Shown here piece after piece: positions 17,810 through 29,687 of a stretch of 64,000 nt of DNA. The DNA is from Sulfitobacter albidus (lineage in GTDB: Bacteria; Pseudomonadota; Alphaproteobacteria; Rhodobacterales; Rhodobacteraceae). The position numbers and the translations under genes were made by a program. Below the pieces are notes generated by a model that made no database searches, had not been told where the DNA came from, and was given only the letters and a program-made list of their open reading frames with translations. The stretch lies in NCBI RefSeq assembly GCF_018200035.1, contig NZ_CP073581.1:2290501-2354500 (forward strand), read 5' to 3'. Numbering within the stretch: the first letter of the stretch is position 1; every line of letters begins with the position of its first letter.

Positions 17810-18598
17810 TCAGCTGCGGCCCAGCAACGCCCGCACCGGCCCTGCCACGGCTGACGGATGCGTGACGGGCACCATATGCCCCGCACCCTCGATCACCACC
17901 CGCGTCACATTCGGCAACCGCCGCTCCAGCGAGGTGGCCACCTTGGCGCTCATCGGCGGCGATTGATCGCCCTCGATCAGCAGCGCGGGCATCGCTGCAC
18001 CCGCAAATCGATCGCCTTGCAGCAGTCCCGCGCTGTCGTGGTGCAAGAATGCCGAGCTTGCGGGTACGTAATGCACCAGCCGCGTCATGTGTTCGCGCAT
18101 CCGTTCGGGCAATGTGTCCCACGGGGTGCCGTCGCCCCAGTCGCGGTTGAACACCCGCGCGGCTTCGCGCTCGTCTCCGCTTGCAAAGGCCGCGTCGAGT
18201 GCTGCGTTCTCGCGCCGGTAGTCGTCGAGCAGCGCCGGGTCATCGGCGATGGCGGCAGCGAAATAGACCGGCTCGATCATCGTGAGCGAGCGCACCAGCT
18301 CGGGGCTTTCCACCGCGATGCGCAGGGCGATGGTGGCGCCAAAGGAGTGGCCGATCAGATCCATCGGCGCCTCGATCAGCCCGCGCGCCATATTCGTGGC
18401 CACGTCATGCACGTTGCCCGTGCGGTCCCAGACCCCGGATTTGCCGTGGCTCGGCAGATCAAAGGCCAAGAGGCTCACGGTCTCGCTCAGCTCCCCCGCC
18501 AGCCCGCGCCACGCGCCGGAGTGACCCAGAGTGCAGTGGATGGCGAGGGCCCGGCGCGCGGCGCCCTCGTAGAGATGGGTGTGGGTATGAAGCGTCAC
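17810..18598 (-). CDS. Alpha/beta hydrolase
   Basis: A 262-residue cytoplasmic alpha/beta hydrolase. The oxyanion-hole region reads IHCTLGHSGAW, the nucleophile elbow is LIGHSFGATIALR, and the catalytic His is in VIEGAGHMVPVTHP. The substrate is unknown. The GTG start is chosen because it overlaps the stop of the isomerase gene by 4 bases (GTGA); the longer open frame reads through that gene. The pairing with a hydroxychromene-carboxylate isomerase-like protein suggests a small catabolic or detoxification operon. Confidence 0.85.
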   Translation of the reverse strand: MTLHTHTHLYEGAARRALAIHCTLGHSGAWRGLAGELSETVSLLAFDLPSHGKSGVWDRTGNVHDVATNMARGLIEAPMDLIGHSFGATIALRIAVESPELVRSLTMIEPVYFAAAIADDPALLDDYRRENAALDAAFASGDEREAARVFNRDWGDGTPWDTLPERMREHMTRLVHYVPASSAFLHHDSAGLLQGDRFAGAAMPALLIEGDQSPPMSAKVATSLERRLPNVTRVVIEGAGHMVPVTHPSAVAGPVRALLGRS

Positions 18599-19191
18599 AG
18601 TTTTCCTTGCAGGTGCAGATCCACGTCCTCGATCCGGTCCTGACCCCAGAACCGTTCCGATCCCACCACGTAGAACGGCGCGCCAAAGGCGCCAGCCTCG
18701 ACCGCCTCTTCGAGGTTGCGGGCGTAGGTTTCGGCACCCACCAGCAGGCCGCTGTCGGCCAGTGCGGGATCGAAGCCTGCCTCCCGAAGGCAGGCCTTGA
18801 TGACCGCGTCCTCGGCGATGTCTTTTTGCTCGGCCCAGCAGGCGCGGGTGATGGCGTGGGCAAGCGCGCCCAGATCGCCGCCGCCGGCCTCTTGCGCGGC
18901 GATGAAGGCGTAGGCGGCGGGCGCGCCATTGGTGGGCCAATGGGCCGGTTTGAGGTTGAACGGCATGCCCAGCTTTTTCGCCTGACGCGGCAGCTCCTGC
19001 GCGCGGTATTCGATGCGCGCGGGGTGGCGATCGGCGGGGGCGGTGCCGCCCGTGCGCCCGAAGGCCGCGATGATGTCGAAGGGTTTGTAATTGATCGTCG
19101 CCCCGTGCTTGGCCGCGACCTCTTCGAGGCGGGTGCCCGCGAGGTAGCAATAGGGCGACAGGGTTGCGAAATAATAGTCGATGGTGGGCAT
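18595..19191 (-). CDS. 2-hydroxychromene-2-carboxylate isomerase family protein
   Basis: A 198-residue DsbA-fold, kappa-class glutathione-transferase-like protein. The N-terminus IDYYFATLSPYCYLAG has the family's S-P-Y active-site serine region, and FGAPFYVVGSERFWGQDRI near the end is diagnostic. Named members isomerise hydroxychromene carboxylates in naphthalene breakdown using glutathione, but many homologues have unknown substrates. The ATG at 19191 starts the family sequence. It is divergent from prs. Confidence 0.88.
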   Translation of the reverse strand: MPTIDYYFATLSPYCYLAGTRLEEVAAKHGATINYKPFDIIAAFGRTGGTAPADRHPARIEYRAQELPRQAKKLGMPFNLKPAHWPTNGAPAAYAFIAAQEAGGGDLGALAHAITRACWAEQKDIAEDAVIKACLREAGFDPALADSGLLVGAETYARNLEEAVEAGAFGAPFYVVGSERFWGQDRIEDVDLHLQGKL

Positions 19192-19298
19192 GGGGTGTCC
19201 TTTCGGGGGTGTGGCGGGTTTGCGGGACGGTAGGCGCATGTTAATCGGGGTGCAACGTAACGATTCTGTTATTCCTGCCGCTCACGGAGCCCTCCCCC

Positions 19299-20318
19299 AT
19301 GCCTGCCACGCCCGAACCAAAGCTGATTTCCGGCAATGCCAACATGCCGCTTGCCAAGGCCATCGCGCGGCGCATGTCGCTGCACCGCGGTGTGAATGTC
19401 GGGCTGGTCGACGCGCGCGTGGAGCGGTTCAACGACGGCGAGATCTTTGTCGAGGTGTTCGAGAACGTGCGCGGGGAGGATATGTTCATCATCCAGCCCA
19501 CCAGCAATCCCGCCAACGACAACCTGATGGAGCTCTTGATCATGGCGGACGCGCTGCGCCGCTCCTCGGCCAAGCGGGTCACGGCGGTGCTGCCCTATTT
19601 CGGCTACGCCCGGCAGGATCGGCGCACCAAGGCGCGCACGCCCATCACCGCCAAGATGGTGGCGAACATGATGGTCGGCACCGGGATAGAGCGGATCCTG
19701 ACGATGGATCTGCACGCCGCACAGATCCAGGGCTTTTTCGACATCCCGGTGGACAATCTTTATGCCTCGCCGGTGTTCGCGCTGGATATCAAGCATGAAT
19801 TCAAAGGCCGGATCGACGAGCTGATGATCGTGTCCCCGGATGTGGGCGGTGTGGCGCGCGCGCGCGAGCTGGCCAAACGGATCGGTGCGCCCCTGTCGAT
19901 CGTGGACAAGCGCCGCGAGAAAGCCGGCGAAGTCGCCGAGATGACGGTGATCGGGGATGTGACGGGCAAGACCTGTATCATCGTGGATGACATCTGTGAC
20001 ACGGCGGGCACGCTGTGCAAGGCCGCCGAGGTGCTGCTGGAAAACGGCGCCAAGGAGGTGCACGCCTACATCAGCCACGGTGTGATGAGCGGCCCGGCGG
20101 TGGAGCGGGTGACCAATTCGGTGATGAAAAGCCTCGTCATCACCGACAGCATCGCGCCCACCGACGCGATCAAGACCGCCGAGAACATCCGCATCGTCCC
20201 CACCGCCCCGATCTTTGCCCAGGCGATCCTGAACATCTGGAACGGTCATTCGGTGTCCTCGCTCTTCGAGGCAGATACGCTTGGCCCGATCTACGACGGG
20301 ATGTACACCGGCGATTGA
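19299..20318 (+). CDS. prs: Ribose-phosphate pyrophosphokinase
   Basis: A 339-residue class I PRPP synthetase, which transfers pyrophosphate from ATP to ribose 5-phosphate for nucleotide, histidine and tryptophan synthesis. Motifs: [11 protein letters not shown], the ATP-binding [20 protein letters not shown], the metal-binding [11 protein letters not shown], and the PRPP-binding [15 protein letters not shown]. It is monocistronic: a double stem-loop element follows and a convergent gene lies beyond. Confidence 0.97.
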   Translation: MPATPEPKLISGNANMPLAKAIARRMSLHRGVNVGLVDARVERFNDGEIFVEVFENVRGEDMFIIQPTSNPANDNLMELLIMADALRRSSAKRVTAVLPYFGYARQDRRTKARTPITAKMVANMMVGTGIERILTMDLHAAQIQGFFDIPVDNLYASPVFALDIKHEFKGRIDELMIVSPDVGGVARARELAKRIGAPLSIVDKRREKAGEVAEMTVIGDVTGKTCIIVDDICDTAGTLCKAAEVLLENGAKEVHAYISHGVMSGPAVERVTNSVMKSLVITDSIAPTDAIKTAENIRIVPTAPIFAQAILNIWNGHSVSSLFEADTLGPIYDGMYTGD

Positions 20319-20323
20319 GCGGG

Positions 20324-20370
20324 CAAACTTTCGTGCGAAAGTTTGGGCACAAATCCTGTCCCAGGATTTG
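20324..20370. repeat. Double stem-loop element, copy 3
   Basis: Hairpin 1 is CAAACTTTCG (20324-20333) with CGAAAGTTTG (20336-20345), identical to copy 2. Hairpin 2 is CAAATCCTG (20350-20358) with CAGGATTTG (20362-20370), shortened by one pair relative to copy 2. It lies 5 bases past the prs stop codon. Confidence 0.78.
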
Positions 20371-20421
20371 GCGCGGGTGGCGGTGTGTGGTGCAGGAAAC
20401 GCCGCCGGACGCGGGCCGCCT

Positions 20422-20772
20422 CTAACCTACGTCCCAGGCGTCAGGATCCTCAAGCTCGCCCACGGACATCCAGGCAATGCGGGTGCGCGCGATGCGGGTG
20501 TCGCCCCAGGTGCGGAATACCATGTCGAAACTCTTTTCCGTGACGGATTCGGCTGTGACATCGGCGCGCAGGATCGCGCCTGCGTCCATGTCCCACAGTG
20601 AGATCGTCAGATGCACGGTAGGGGGAAAGAGGTAGCTTTCGGAGAATTTGATCCGGCGGCGGCGCTCGCGCTGACCGCGCCCGGTCCACATCTCACCGCC
20701 GTCCTCGAAATCCTCGAAAAGCACCTCGTCACCGCTGTCGATGCCGACGATGGATGCGCGTAGTTTCTTCAT
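20422..20772 (-). CDS. H-type lectin domain protein
   Basis: A 116-residue protein with an H-type lectin-like beta-sandwich. The typical series is GEVLFEDFEDGGEMWTG at the start, then FSESYLFPPTVHLTISLWD and FRTWGDTRIARTRIAWMSVG. The domain binds N-acetylgalactosamine in animal agglutinins and is found in scattered bacteria. No signal peptide is visible. The ATG at 20772 gives the family start; an open frame continues upstream without similarity. It is the last core-like gene before the lower-GC island. Confidence 0.75.
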   Translation of the reverse strand: MKKLRASIVGIDSGDEVLFEDFEDGGEMWTGRGQRERRRRIKFSESYLFPPTVHLTISLWDMDAGAILRADVTAESVTEKSFDMVFRTWGDTRIARTRIAWMSVGELEDPDAWDVG

Positions 20773-20967
20773 CTCGGGGCCGTCCTCCTGCGCGCTGAAT
20801 ATGGCGCTCCGAACCGGGGCGTGCAATGCGAAAGCCTGACGGGGGGTGTGAATCGGAGGGCGGGGATCTGGCGGCAGAGTGTAGGTGCTATGTGTCGGGC
20901 CAGCGGACAATGCGTCCCTTCGCTGCGGCTACGCCAGGGTCTGGTTTGACTAATTGTTCCGTAAACG

Positions 20968-21051
20968 ATGTCTTTGTCGGTACTGGAAATCTTAGGGAAA
21001 GCAGTCCTTGGGGTTGTGTTTGCAGCGTTTATTGTAAATGCTTCTCTATAG
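20968..21051 (+). CDS. Possible 27-residue membrane peptide at the start of the island
   Basis: The frame reads MSLSVLEILGKAVLGVVFAAFI followed by VNASL and a TAG. It is a single hydrophobic helix with a Lys near its start. It lies 20 bases before the next start codon on the same strand and ends beside that gene's AGAAGAAG ribosome site. It has no strong ribosome-binding site itself. It may be a real small membrane protein or a chance frame. Confidence 0.3.
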   Translation: MSLSVLEILGKAVLGVVFAAFIVNASL

Positions 21052-21070
21052 CACAAGAAGAAGAAAAATT

Positions 21071-21550
21071 ATGATTGTCGAAGCAGTAGACCCAGAAACT
21101 GGCAAGACCATACAAATGGAATGCGCTGCTGAATCTGAAGACGAAATTCGCGACCTTCTATCCTTTGACTTATCCGAGGAGTCTTTGAAAAAACGGATAG
21201 ACGCGCTGACGATTTCGGCTGATGCAAAATCTGTTCTTTTCACAATAGCGAAGACCACGATCCGGGTGGGATCAATGGTTCTCAAGATTGGTCGGAAGGT
21301 TTTGGACATTGTCACCAATACTCTTGCCGAGTTCCCCATGGCCAGCACCGGCATGATATTTGGAGCAGTATTTGGCTTCCTAGTGACGTCTGTGCCTGTC
21401 ATTGGATTAGTTTTCGGGCCGTTTGTCGCGGCACTTGCCACTGCCTTTGGCTTCGCGGCAGGTGCTATTCAGGATTTGGGTAACAAGGCGCTCGAACGTC
21501 GGATAAGATCCTCGGTCGCATCGTTTGATCCTTTAAAACCAAGAGCTTAA
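21071..21550 (+). CDS. Hypothetical membrane protein with glycine-rich hydrophobic hairpin
   Basis: I do not recognise this 159-residue protein. Residues 1-45 are acidic and soluble. About 45-60 include a KTTIRVGSMVLKIGRK helix, and residues 90-140 form two hydrophobic, Gly/Ala-rich segments (MIFGAVFGFLVTSVPVIGLV and FVAALATAFGFAAGAIQ). The C-terminus is basic. The ATG at 21071 follows AAGAAGAAGAAAAATT, a good ribosome site. Base composition and codon use are visibly less GC-rich than the neighbours, a sign of transfer. The next gene starts 1 base after its stop, so the pair probably works together. Confidence 0.7.
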   Translation: MIVEAVDPETGKTIQMECAAESEDEIRDLLSFDLSEESLKKRIDALTISADAKSVLFTIAKTTIRVGSMVLKIGRKVLDIVTNTLAEFPMASTGMIFGAVFGFLVTSVPVIGLVFGPFVAALATAFGFAAGAIQDLGNKALERRIRSSVASFDPLKPRA

Positions 21551-21551
21551 T

Positions 21552-22415
21552 ATGAATAGTACGTGGTTTGAGGGCGTCGAAGACGTTGTTGACGATGAAC
21601 TCAGGTTCAAAGCCAAGCTCGGCATCGGAGAGGACGCTTACACATCCACGCGGATCAAGAAATCGGCATTTGAGGCTTGGGATGTGGCTGGTGTGGCCGC
21701 CACCGGTGCGCAGGTGGCTAGCTCGGCGTTTGTTGCGCAAAAATTCTTCGCCGCACCAAGTCTGCTCGCAGCGATTGGTATAGGAACGGCAGCTACCCCG
21801 ATTGGTTGGGTCATCGCAGCCAGCGTGCTATCTGGCGGCGCTTGGCTTGGGATCACCCGTTACCTGAAAGATGACAGCGGCAAGGCGACTGTAATACCCG
21901 ACTTCATCAATACCCCAATGGATGTGTTGGGCTTGGGGCTGTTCGACTTAATGGCGCCGCTGGCCATGAAGGTTGCAGCCGTCGATGGGCATGTCCATGA
22001 GAGTGAACTCGACACGATCAGGTATTATTTTGTTCGGCGTTGGGGATACTCAAGCCAATTCGTTGACAGTGGGATAGAATTTGTCAGCCAGAGACTCGAC
22101 GATTACGACATCAAGACAGCTGCGGCTACACTTGGGGCCTTTGCTCGTGAGAATCCCGACTGTAAGGCCAACGTGATGCTTGCAGACATCAAGTCGTTCC
22201 TTCGTGAAGTAATGGAAGCCGATGGCCGCATAGACGAGCGTGAGGAAATGGCTATCGAACGCGTTGAAAAGGTATTTTCTGAGGAGATGCGTTTTTCTAT
22301 GTCTAGGACTATTGCACCTGTCGGTAACGCTGCGGCGCAAATCGCTGGGGGAGTAGGTTCGGGTATTTCGTCAGTGATCCAGAGGCCTTGGAGGCGTAGG
22401 GAAGGAGACTCTTAA
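21552..22415 (+). CDS. Membrane protein with TerB-like C-terminal domain
   Basis: A 287-residue protein. Residues 58-105 are hydrophobic and include two likely membrane helices (FFAAPSLLAAIGIGTAATPIG and VIAASVLSGGAWLGI). Residues 130-250 are a helical domain with two acidic loops, AAVDGHVHESELD and MEADGRIDEREE. These match the paired D-G-x-I-x-x-x-E metal-binding repeats of TerB/DUF533-type domains, associated with tellurite resistance and with membrane-linked stress or conflict complexes. The tail is Gly-rich then basic. It follows the unknown membrane protein by 1 base and shares its lower GC. Confidence 0.7.
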   Translation: MNSTWFEGVEDVVDDELRFKAKLGIGEDAYTSTRIKKSAFEAWDVAGVAATGAQVASSAFVAQKFFAAPSLLAAIGIGTAATPIGWVIAASVLSGGAWLGITRYLKDDSGKATVIPDFINTPMDVLGLGLFDLMAPLAMKVAAVDGHVHESELDTIRYYFVRRWGYSSQFVDSGIEFVSQRLDDYDIKTAAATLGAFARENPDCKANVMLADIKSFLREVMEADGRIDEREEMAIERVEKVFSEEMRFSMSRTIAPVGNAAAQIAGGVGSGISSVIQRPWRRREGDS

Positions 22416-22596
22416 GTTACCGCACGCTTTCCACAAACCCCGTTCAAAGCCTATCTGGTTGTTGAAGTTTTTGCCTCTCTTGCCTTAACGCACATTCATA
22501 CGTAGCGCAGCATCCATTACTATGGCCTCAAAACAGCCCTTCGATGCGTCGATCTTTCCCACGCTTTGTTGGCCACTAACCCCCTCTCCCAAACGA

Positions 22597-22626
22597 AAAA
22601 GGCCCCGCAGATCTGCGGGGCCTTTT
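22597..22626. terminator. Rho-independent terminator of the ATP synthase operon
   Basis: A perfect palindrome, GGCCCCGCAGA paired with TCTGCGGGGCC (22601-22622). It is flanked by AAAA on the left and TTTT on the right, so it can stop transcription from both sides: atpC leftward and the island rightward. Confidence 0.92.
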
Positions 22627-22645
22627 GAATTTTGCTGGGTTCCGA

Positions 22646-23083
22646 TCAGAGGTTCGGCTGTTTGGCGCTGAGGCCGATTTCCTCGCCCATGGCGACCATG
22701 TCCGACAGCAGCTTGGCGGCGTCGTCCACCGGGCCGGGCTGGTTGTCGAAGGCTTCTTTCACCTTGGTGTAGGTGTTTTTCGCCTCTTCCATGATCTCGT
22801 CCATGGTTTCCTGGGTCATGTCCTCGCGCGCAAGGGCGCGCTCAGCCAGCACCGACACGCCCGACGCGGTGATCTCGGCGAAGCCGCCGGTGACCACGTA
22901 TTGCGACTGGCCATCGGGGCCGTCCACGGTCAGCAGACCGGGGCGCAGGGTGGTGATGGTGGGCGCATGCTCGGGCATGGCCGTCATATCACCATCCGCA
23001 CCAGGGATCTGCACCGAGGCGACCTGACCGGAGGCAAGGCGCCGCTCAGGCGACACCAGATCGAATTGCATCGTGTCTGCCAT
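22646..23083 (-). CDS. atpC: F1Fo ATP synthase subunit epsilon
   Basis: A 145-residue epsilon subunit of the F1 central stalk, which couples rotation and inhibits hydrolysis. The N-terminal beta-sandwich is recognisable in [37 protein letters not shown] and the conserved GFAEI. The C-terminal helical part is longer and more acidic than in many homologues. It is last of atpHAGDC, 14 bases after atpD, with the terminator downstream. Confidence 0.95.
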   Translation of the reverse strand: MADTMQFDLVSPERRLASGQVASVQIPGADGDMTAMPEHAPTITTLRPGLLTVDGPDGQSQYVVTGGFAEITASGVSVLAERALAREDMTQETMDEIMEEAKNTYTKVKEAFDNQPGPVDDAAKLLSDMVAMGEEIGLSAKQPNL

Positions 23084-23097
23084 TGCTCAGGCCCTCC

Positions 23098-25420
<2,323 letters not shown>

Positions 25421-25434
25421 TGGCTTATCTCCCC

Positions 25435-26973
25435 TTAAGCGAAGTCAGCAGCGAACGCGTCGAGAGCCGCCTTGATCTTGTCTTCCAGCTCGTCTTTCAC
25501 CTTGCGGTCGTTGTTGGTGATGTCTTCGAGCAGGTCGGCATTCTTCGAGCGCAGCTGCTTGAGCAGGCCCTGTTCGAAACGGCCAACGTCGCTGACAGCG
25601 ATCTTGTCGAGGTAGCCGTTGGTGCCCGCGTAGATGATGCAGACGATTTCGGCGTTGGTCAGCGGGTTGTACTGCGGCTGTTTCATCAGCTCGGTCAGAC
25701 GCGCGCCACGGTTGAGCAGCTGCTGGGTCGCGGCATCCAGATCGGAGCCGAACTGCGCGAAGGCCGCCATCTCGCGGTACTGGGCAAGCGACAGTTTCAC
25801 GGGACCGGCAACCGACGACATCGCCTTGGTCTGGGCGGAGGAGCCAACGCGGCTCACCGACAGACCGGTGTTCACGGCGGGGCGGATGCCCTGATAGAAC
25901 AGGTCGGTTTCAAGGAAGATCTGGCCGTCGGTGATCGAGATCACGTTGGTCGGGATAAACGCGGAAACGTCGCCACCCTGTGTTTCGATGATCGGCAGCG
26001 CCGTCAGCGAGCCGTTGCCGGCATCGTCGCCCAGCTTGGCCGACCGCTCCAGCAGGCGGGAGTGCAGGTAGAAAACGTCACCGGGGTAGGCTTCGCGCCC
26101 GGGCGGACGACGCAGCAGCAGGGACATCTGGCGGTAGGACACGGCCTGTTTGGACAGATCATCGTAGACGATCAGGGCGTGACGGCCGTTGTCGCGGAAA
26201 TGCTCTGCCATCGCGGTGGCGGAGTACGGTGCGAGGAACTGCATCGGTGCAGGCTCGGACGCGGTGGCGGCCACGACGATGGAGTATTCGATAGCACCCG
26301 TCTCTTCGAGCTTTTTCACCAGCTGCGCCACGGTGGAGCGCTTCTGGCCGATCGCGACGTAGACGCAGTACATCTTCTTGCTCTCGTCGTCGCCTGCGGC
26401 CTTGTTGACCTGCGCCTGGTTGAGCATCGCGTCGAGCGCAACGGCGGTTTTACCAGTCTGACGGTCACCGATGATCAGCTCGCGCTGGCCCCGGCCGATC
26501 GGGATCATCGCGTCGACGGATTTCAGACCGGTCGCCATGGGCTCGTGCACGGATTTACGCGGGATGATGCCCGGCGCCTTGACCTCGGCCAGACCACGCT
26601 TGGACGCGCCGATGGGGCCTTTGCCGTCGATGGGGTTGCCCAGACCGTCGACAACGCGGCCCAGCAGTTCGTCACCGATTGGCACGTCCACGATGGAGTT
26701 CGTGCGCTTGACGGTGTCGCCTTCCTTGATGTCGCGGTCGGAGCCGAAGATCACGACGCCGACGTTGTCGGCTTCGAGGTTCAGGGCCATGCCCTGAATG
26801 CCGCCGGGGAATTCGACCATCTCACCGGCCTGAACGTTGTCCAGACCGTACACACGGGCGATACCGTCGCCGACGCTGAGCACGTGACCGACCTCGGCCA
26901 CTTCGGCCTCTTGACCAAAGTTCTTGATCTGGTCCTTCAGGATTGCGGAAATCTCCGCCGCTTGGATACCCAT
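25435..26973 (-). CDS. atpA: F1Fo ATP synthase subunit alpha
   Basis: The 512-residue non-catalytic nucleotide-binding subunit. The Walker A motif is [11 protein letters not shown], and the conserved [10 protein letters not shown] with the arginine finger (SRVGS) is present. The N-terminus [15 protein letters not shown] matches the family and contacts delta. It starts 1 base before the atpH stop region, so translation is probably coupled. Confidence 0.98.
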   Translation of the reverse strand: MGIQAAEISAILKDQIKNFGQEAEVAEVGHVLSVGDGIARVYGLDNVQAGEMVEFPGGIQGMALNLEADNVGVVIFGSDRDIKEGDTVKRTNSIVDVPIGDELLGRVVDGLGNPIDGKGPIGASKRGLAEVKAPGIIPRKSVHEPMATGLKSVDAMIPIGRGQRELIIGDRQTGKTAVALDAMLNQAQVNKAAGDDESKKMYCVYVAIGQKRSTVAQLVKKLEETGAIEYSIVVAATASEPAPMQFLAPYSATAMAEHFRDNGRHALIVYDDLSKQAVSYRQMSLLLRRPPGREAYPGDVFYLHSRLLERSAKLGDDAGNGSLTALPIIETQGGDVSAFIPTNVISITDGQIFLETDLFYQGIRPAVNTGLSVSRVGSSAQTKAMSSVAGPVKLSLAQYREMAAFAQFGSDLDAATQQLLNRGARLTELMKQPQYNPLTNAEIVCIIYAGTNGYLDKIAVSDVGRFEQGLLKQLRSKNADLLEDITNNDRKVKDELEDKIKAALDAFAADFA

Positions 26974-27534
26974 TTATCCGACCTCTTTCATTGCATTCTG
27001 GAGGGAATTGAGCTTCGAGCGGATCGAGGTGTCGATCATCTTGGAGCCCACTTTGACGATCAGACCACCGATGAGGCTTTCATCGACGGACTGGTTGAGT
27101 GTCACGGTCTTGCCGGTGCTGGCCTTGAGCGATTTGGCGAGCTTGTCGGCCTGCGTCTTGGTCAGGGCCTTGGCGGAGGTGACATCAGCGGTGACCTCCC
27201 CGTTCGCCTCGGCGATGATCGCGCGCAGGGTCTGCACCAGTTGCGGCAGCACGAACAGCCGCCGTTTGGTTGCCATCAGGGCCAGCGTATTGGCCATGAT
27301 CGGCGAAAGTTTCATCTTCTTGGCGATGGCGCTGATCGCGGCGCCCTGCTCATCGCGCGTGTAGACGGGCGAATGGATCAGGTTGCGGAAATCGTCGCTG
27401 GCCGACATCGCCTCGTTCAGGGCGGTCAGGTCGCCCTCGATGGCTTTGACCTTGTTGGCCTCGCGGGCCAGATCATACACGGCTGTCGCATAGCGTTGCG
27501 CGATACCGGTTGAAATCGAAGCTGGTTCGGACAC
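26974..27534 (-). CDS. atpH: F1Fo ATP synthase subunit delta
   Basis: The 186-residue OSCP/delta subunit linking F1 to the peripheral stalk. The N-terminal helical bundle (STGIAQRYATAVYDLAREAN) and the C-terminal DESLIGGLIVKVGSKMIDTSIRSKLN are diagnostic. I chose the GTG at 27534, which follows GAGAGG by 6 bases; the ATG at 27540 overlaps that site. It is first of atpHAGDC, and the Fo genes are not in this window. A 9-bp stem-loop precedes it. Confidence 0.94.
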   Translation of the reverse strand: MSEPASISTGIAQRYATAVYDLAREANKVKAIEGDLTALNEAMSASDDFRNLIHSPVYTRDEQGAAISAIAKKMKLSPIMANTLALMATKRRLFVLPQLVQTLRAIIAEANGEVTADVTSAKALTKTQADKLAKSLKASTGKTVTLNQSVDESLIGGLIVKVGSKMIDTSIRSKLNSLQNAMKEVG

Positions 27535-27555
27535 GTCCATCCTCTCATACGGCTG

Positions 27556-27583
27556 CACCGGCGCGCGCTGTGCTGCGCCGGTG
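27556..27583 (-). other. Stem-loop in the atpH leader
   Basis: CACCGGCGC (27556-27564) and GCGCCGGTG (27575-27583) pair around a 10-base loop. It lies 22 bases upstream of the atpH start, inside the probable 5' untranslated region, and could influence initiation. Confidence 0.45.
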
Positions 27584-27957
27584 TGGTGATGCATCTGGCC
27601 CAATACAGAACCAAACGGTTAAATCACCGGCGATGTAGCAGACCGTTTGCGGTGCCGCAACACGGTATAGGCGCGGCGCTGTTTGCGCTGTCGCCCCTGT
27701 TTACAAGGGTTTCGCGCGGCCGCGGCGTTTGCCGATCGCCTAAATTTTGGGCGCAGCGCGGATTTGACGCAAGACCGGTCGATTCTGCGCGGGGCGCGGT
27801 GGATGTTCCCGCGCGGTAGACAATTTCGTGTCGGGCACGGTGATTGTTTTGATTTGCGAACCAGTTAGCGGGTGCGCGGAGGAAAAGACAACTTGCGCGG
27901 GGTCGTCTGTGCTTTCAAGATTAACCAAGACGCAACCTCGATCCGAGGGCCAAGAGT
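27584..27957. other. Divergent intergenic region between atpH and the RTX gene
   Basis: These 374 bases contain no convincing gene. On the minus strand TTGCGG and TACATC, 17 bases apart (27632-27660), are a weak candidate atp promoter. A TTGCGG-TG-CCGCAA palindrome overlaps it. Just before the RTX start a small inverted repeat CCTCG-ATC-CGAGG (27936-27948) lies where the ribosome site should be. No strong promoter was seen for the rightward gene. Confidence 0.4.
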
Positions 27958-28887
27958 ATGACGCCACTCGCCCTTCTCGCCCTGTTGGGGCTTACCCTGT
28001 TTATCCCGGTCTTTACCGGATCGACGGAGGATGAGGCGCAGGATGTCTCTGATGAGGCGGAGGAGACCGAAGAGCCGGAGGGCGAGGAAATGCCGGGCAC
28101 GCCAGCGGAACCCGAGGAGACCGAAGAGCCGGTTGTCCTCGAAGAGACGCCTGATCCCGATCCGGAAAGGCCGCTTGCGGTCCGTACGGCGGGCGACGAT
28201 TTCCTCTCCGGCGACGTTGGCGAGGGCGAGCGGATTGATGGCGGCGCGGGCGACGACACGATCAACGTCGCCAGCGAATTCACCCGCGGTTTGGCGGTTG
28301 GCACTATTTCAGGCGGCGCGGGCGACGACGAAATCTATGCCCAGCGCTCGTTCGTGCGGGTCGAAGGCGGGGACGGCAACGACACCATCACCGGTGACAG
28401 TGCGGACGACGGGGGCGGCACCCCGATATTTGGCGATGCGGGGGACGATTTCCTGATCCTGACGAACTCCCCTGCGTTCAAGATTGGGGCCGTTGCGGAT
28501 GGTGGCGCCGGCGACGATACGATCCGTGTCGATCTCTTTTTCTTCGGGGATGGCACATTTGACACGCTGACGGGCGGCACCGGCGACGATGTCTTTGAGC
28601 TTCCGGCCCCTGAAGGCTTCGGCGTGATCGGCACGATCACCGATTTCGAGCCCGGAGAGGACGTCTTGTTTCTGATCCGCGATGACCCGCGCGAGGATGA
28701 TCCTGAGCCGCAGATCACGCTGGTGCAGAATACCGACGAAGGGTCGACCGACGTCGTGCTCACCTTTGACCGCGATACGCTCATTGACGCGGCCCCCACC
28801 ATCATCCGTCTCGAAGGGGCACCCGCCATCACGCTGGACGATATCATCATCGGGACGCCGGGTGGAACCGACGTGCGGACGACGTAA
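27958..28887 (+). CDS. Calcium-binding RTX-repeat protein
   Basis: A 309-residue acidic protein. An N-terminal hydrophobic stretch ([17 protein letters not shown], residues 3-19) could be a signal or anchor. A Glu/Pro-rich linker follows (about 22-70). Residues 80-220 carry scattered [16 protein letters not shown] and GGTGDDVF nonapeptides, the calcium-binding RTX repeats of type I secreted proteins. It ends with a beta-rich segment around [12 protein letters not shown]. No protease or lipase domain is present. The function is probably cell-surface or extracellular, but which is unknown. It is divergent from atpH. Confidence 0.8.
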   Translation: MTPLALLALLGLTLFIPVFTGSTEDEAQDVSDEAEETEEPEGEEMPGTPAEPEETEEPVVLEETPDPDPERPLAVRTAGDDFLSGDVGEGERIDGGAGDDTINVASEFTRGLAVGTISGGAGDDEIYAQRSFVRVEGGDGNDTITGDSADDGGGTPIFGDAGDDFLILTNSPAFKIGAVADGGAGDDTIRVDLFFFGDGTFDTLTGGTGDDVFELPAPEGFGVIGTITDFEPGEDVLFLIRDDPREDDPEPQITLVQNTDEGSTDVVLTFDRDTLIDAAPTIIRLEGAPAITLDDIIIGTPGGTDVRTT

Positions 28888-28894
28888 GCACGGC

Positions 28895-29628
28895 TCACAC
28901 CGGCTTTGCCGCCCCTTCCAACGCGCCGACGGGCGCGCGGGCGCGGCTGGTGCGGGTGCGGCCCTTGGGGGATAGACCAGTTTGCTCGCCTCGACCATGA
29001 AGGCGCCGCCGGCAAGTACGGTGGGCATGTGGCGCCCAACGCGTTCGAAAAGCGGCGCGGATTTCATCCACACCCGCTGGCCGCTGGGGAATTGGTGCAG
29101 CGCGCCGATGTGACGCTCTGGCAGGAACTGGTGGCGGCGCAGCTGCGCGTCCAGCTGTCCCGGCGAATAGGGGCGACCGTAGCCAAACGGCGTGCGGTCG
29201 CGCCGCGCCCAGAGCCCCGCGCGATTTGGCACGATAAAGATCGCATGGCCCCCCGGCCCCAGCACACGCCAACATTCCTCCAGCAAATCCGAGGCGCGCT
29301 CGGACGTCTCAAGCCCGTGCAGCAGCACCAGTTTGTCGACATGGCCTGTTTCGATCGGCCAGCGGGTTTCCTCGACCAGAACGGAAGTGTTGGGCAGCCC
29401 CTGCGGCCAGGGCATCACGCCCTGCGGACCCGGCATCAGTGTCATGACCCGGCGCGCCTCCTTGAGGTAGGGACGCAAGAGGGGTGCGGCAAAGCCGAAG
29501 CCGACGACGGTCTGGCCCTTTGCCTCGGGCCACAGCTGCACCAGCCGGTCGCGCAGGGATTTCTGCGCCGCGCGTCCCAACGCGCTGCGGTAGTAGAACG
29601 TGCGCAGATCCTGCACATCAAGATGCAT
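28895..29628 (-). CDS. Class I SAM-dependent methyltransferase, frameshifted near the C-terminus
   Basis: A methyltransferase-fold protein with start [19 protein letters not shown]. Motif I is degenerate ([14 protein letters not shown]). [11 protein letters not shown]...[21 protein letters not shown] is the typical post-motif segment. It resembles a Rhodobacterales family without known substrate. After KLVYPP the frame slips at the G run 28967-28971 (five G; six would keep the frame). With one more base the protein ends [21 protein letters not shown]... at 28895, 244 residues. As read, the frame runs on into the antisense of the RTX gene, which is implausible. Confidence 0.8.
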
Positions 29629-29687
29629 TGCGGGCCGCCTTTGGTTGCGCCATGCTGACACTCTAGCGCAGCACAGGAGCCTTGCCC

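Noticed and set aside
20773..22596. A prophage or integrated plasmid
   Set aside because: No integrase, transposase, replication gene, tRNA target or flanking direct repeats were found around the low-GC genes.
28309..28894. A natural C-terminal extension of the methyltransferase overlapping the RTX gene
   Set aside because: The extension has no family similarity and is antisense to a gene with clear calcium-binding repeats; a one-base slip explains it better.
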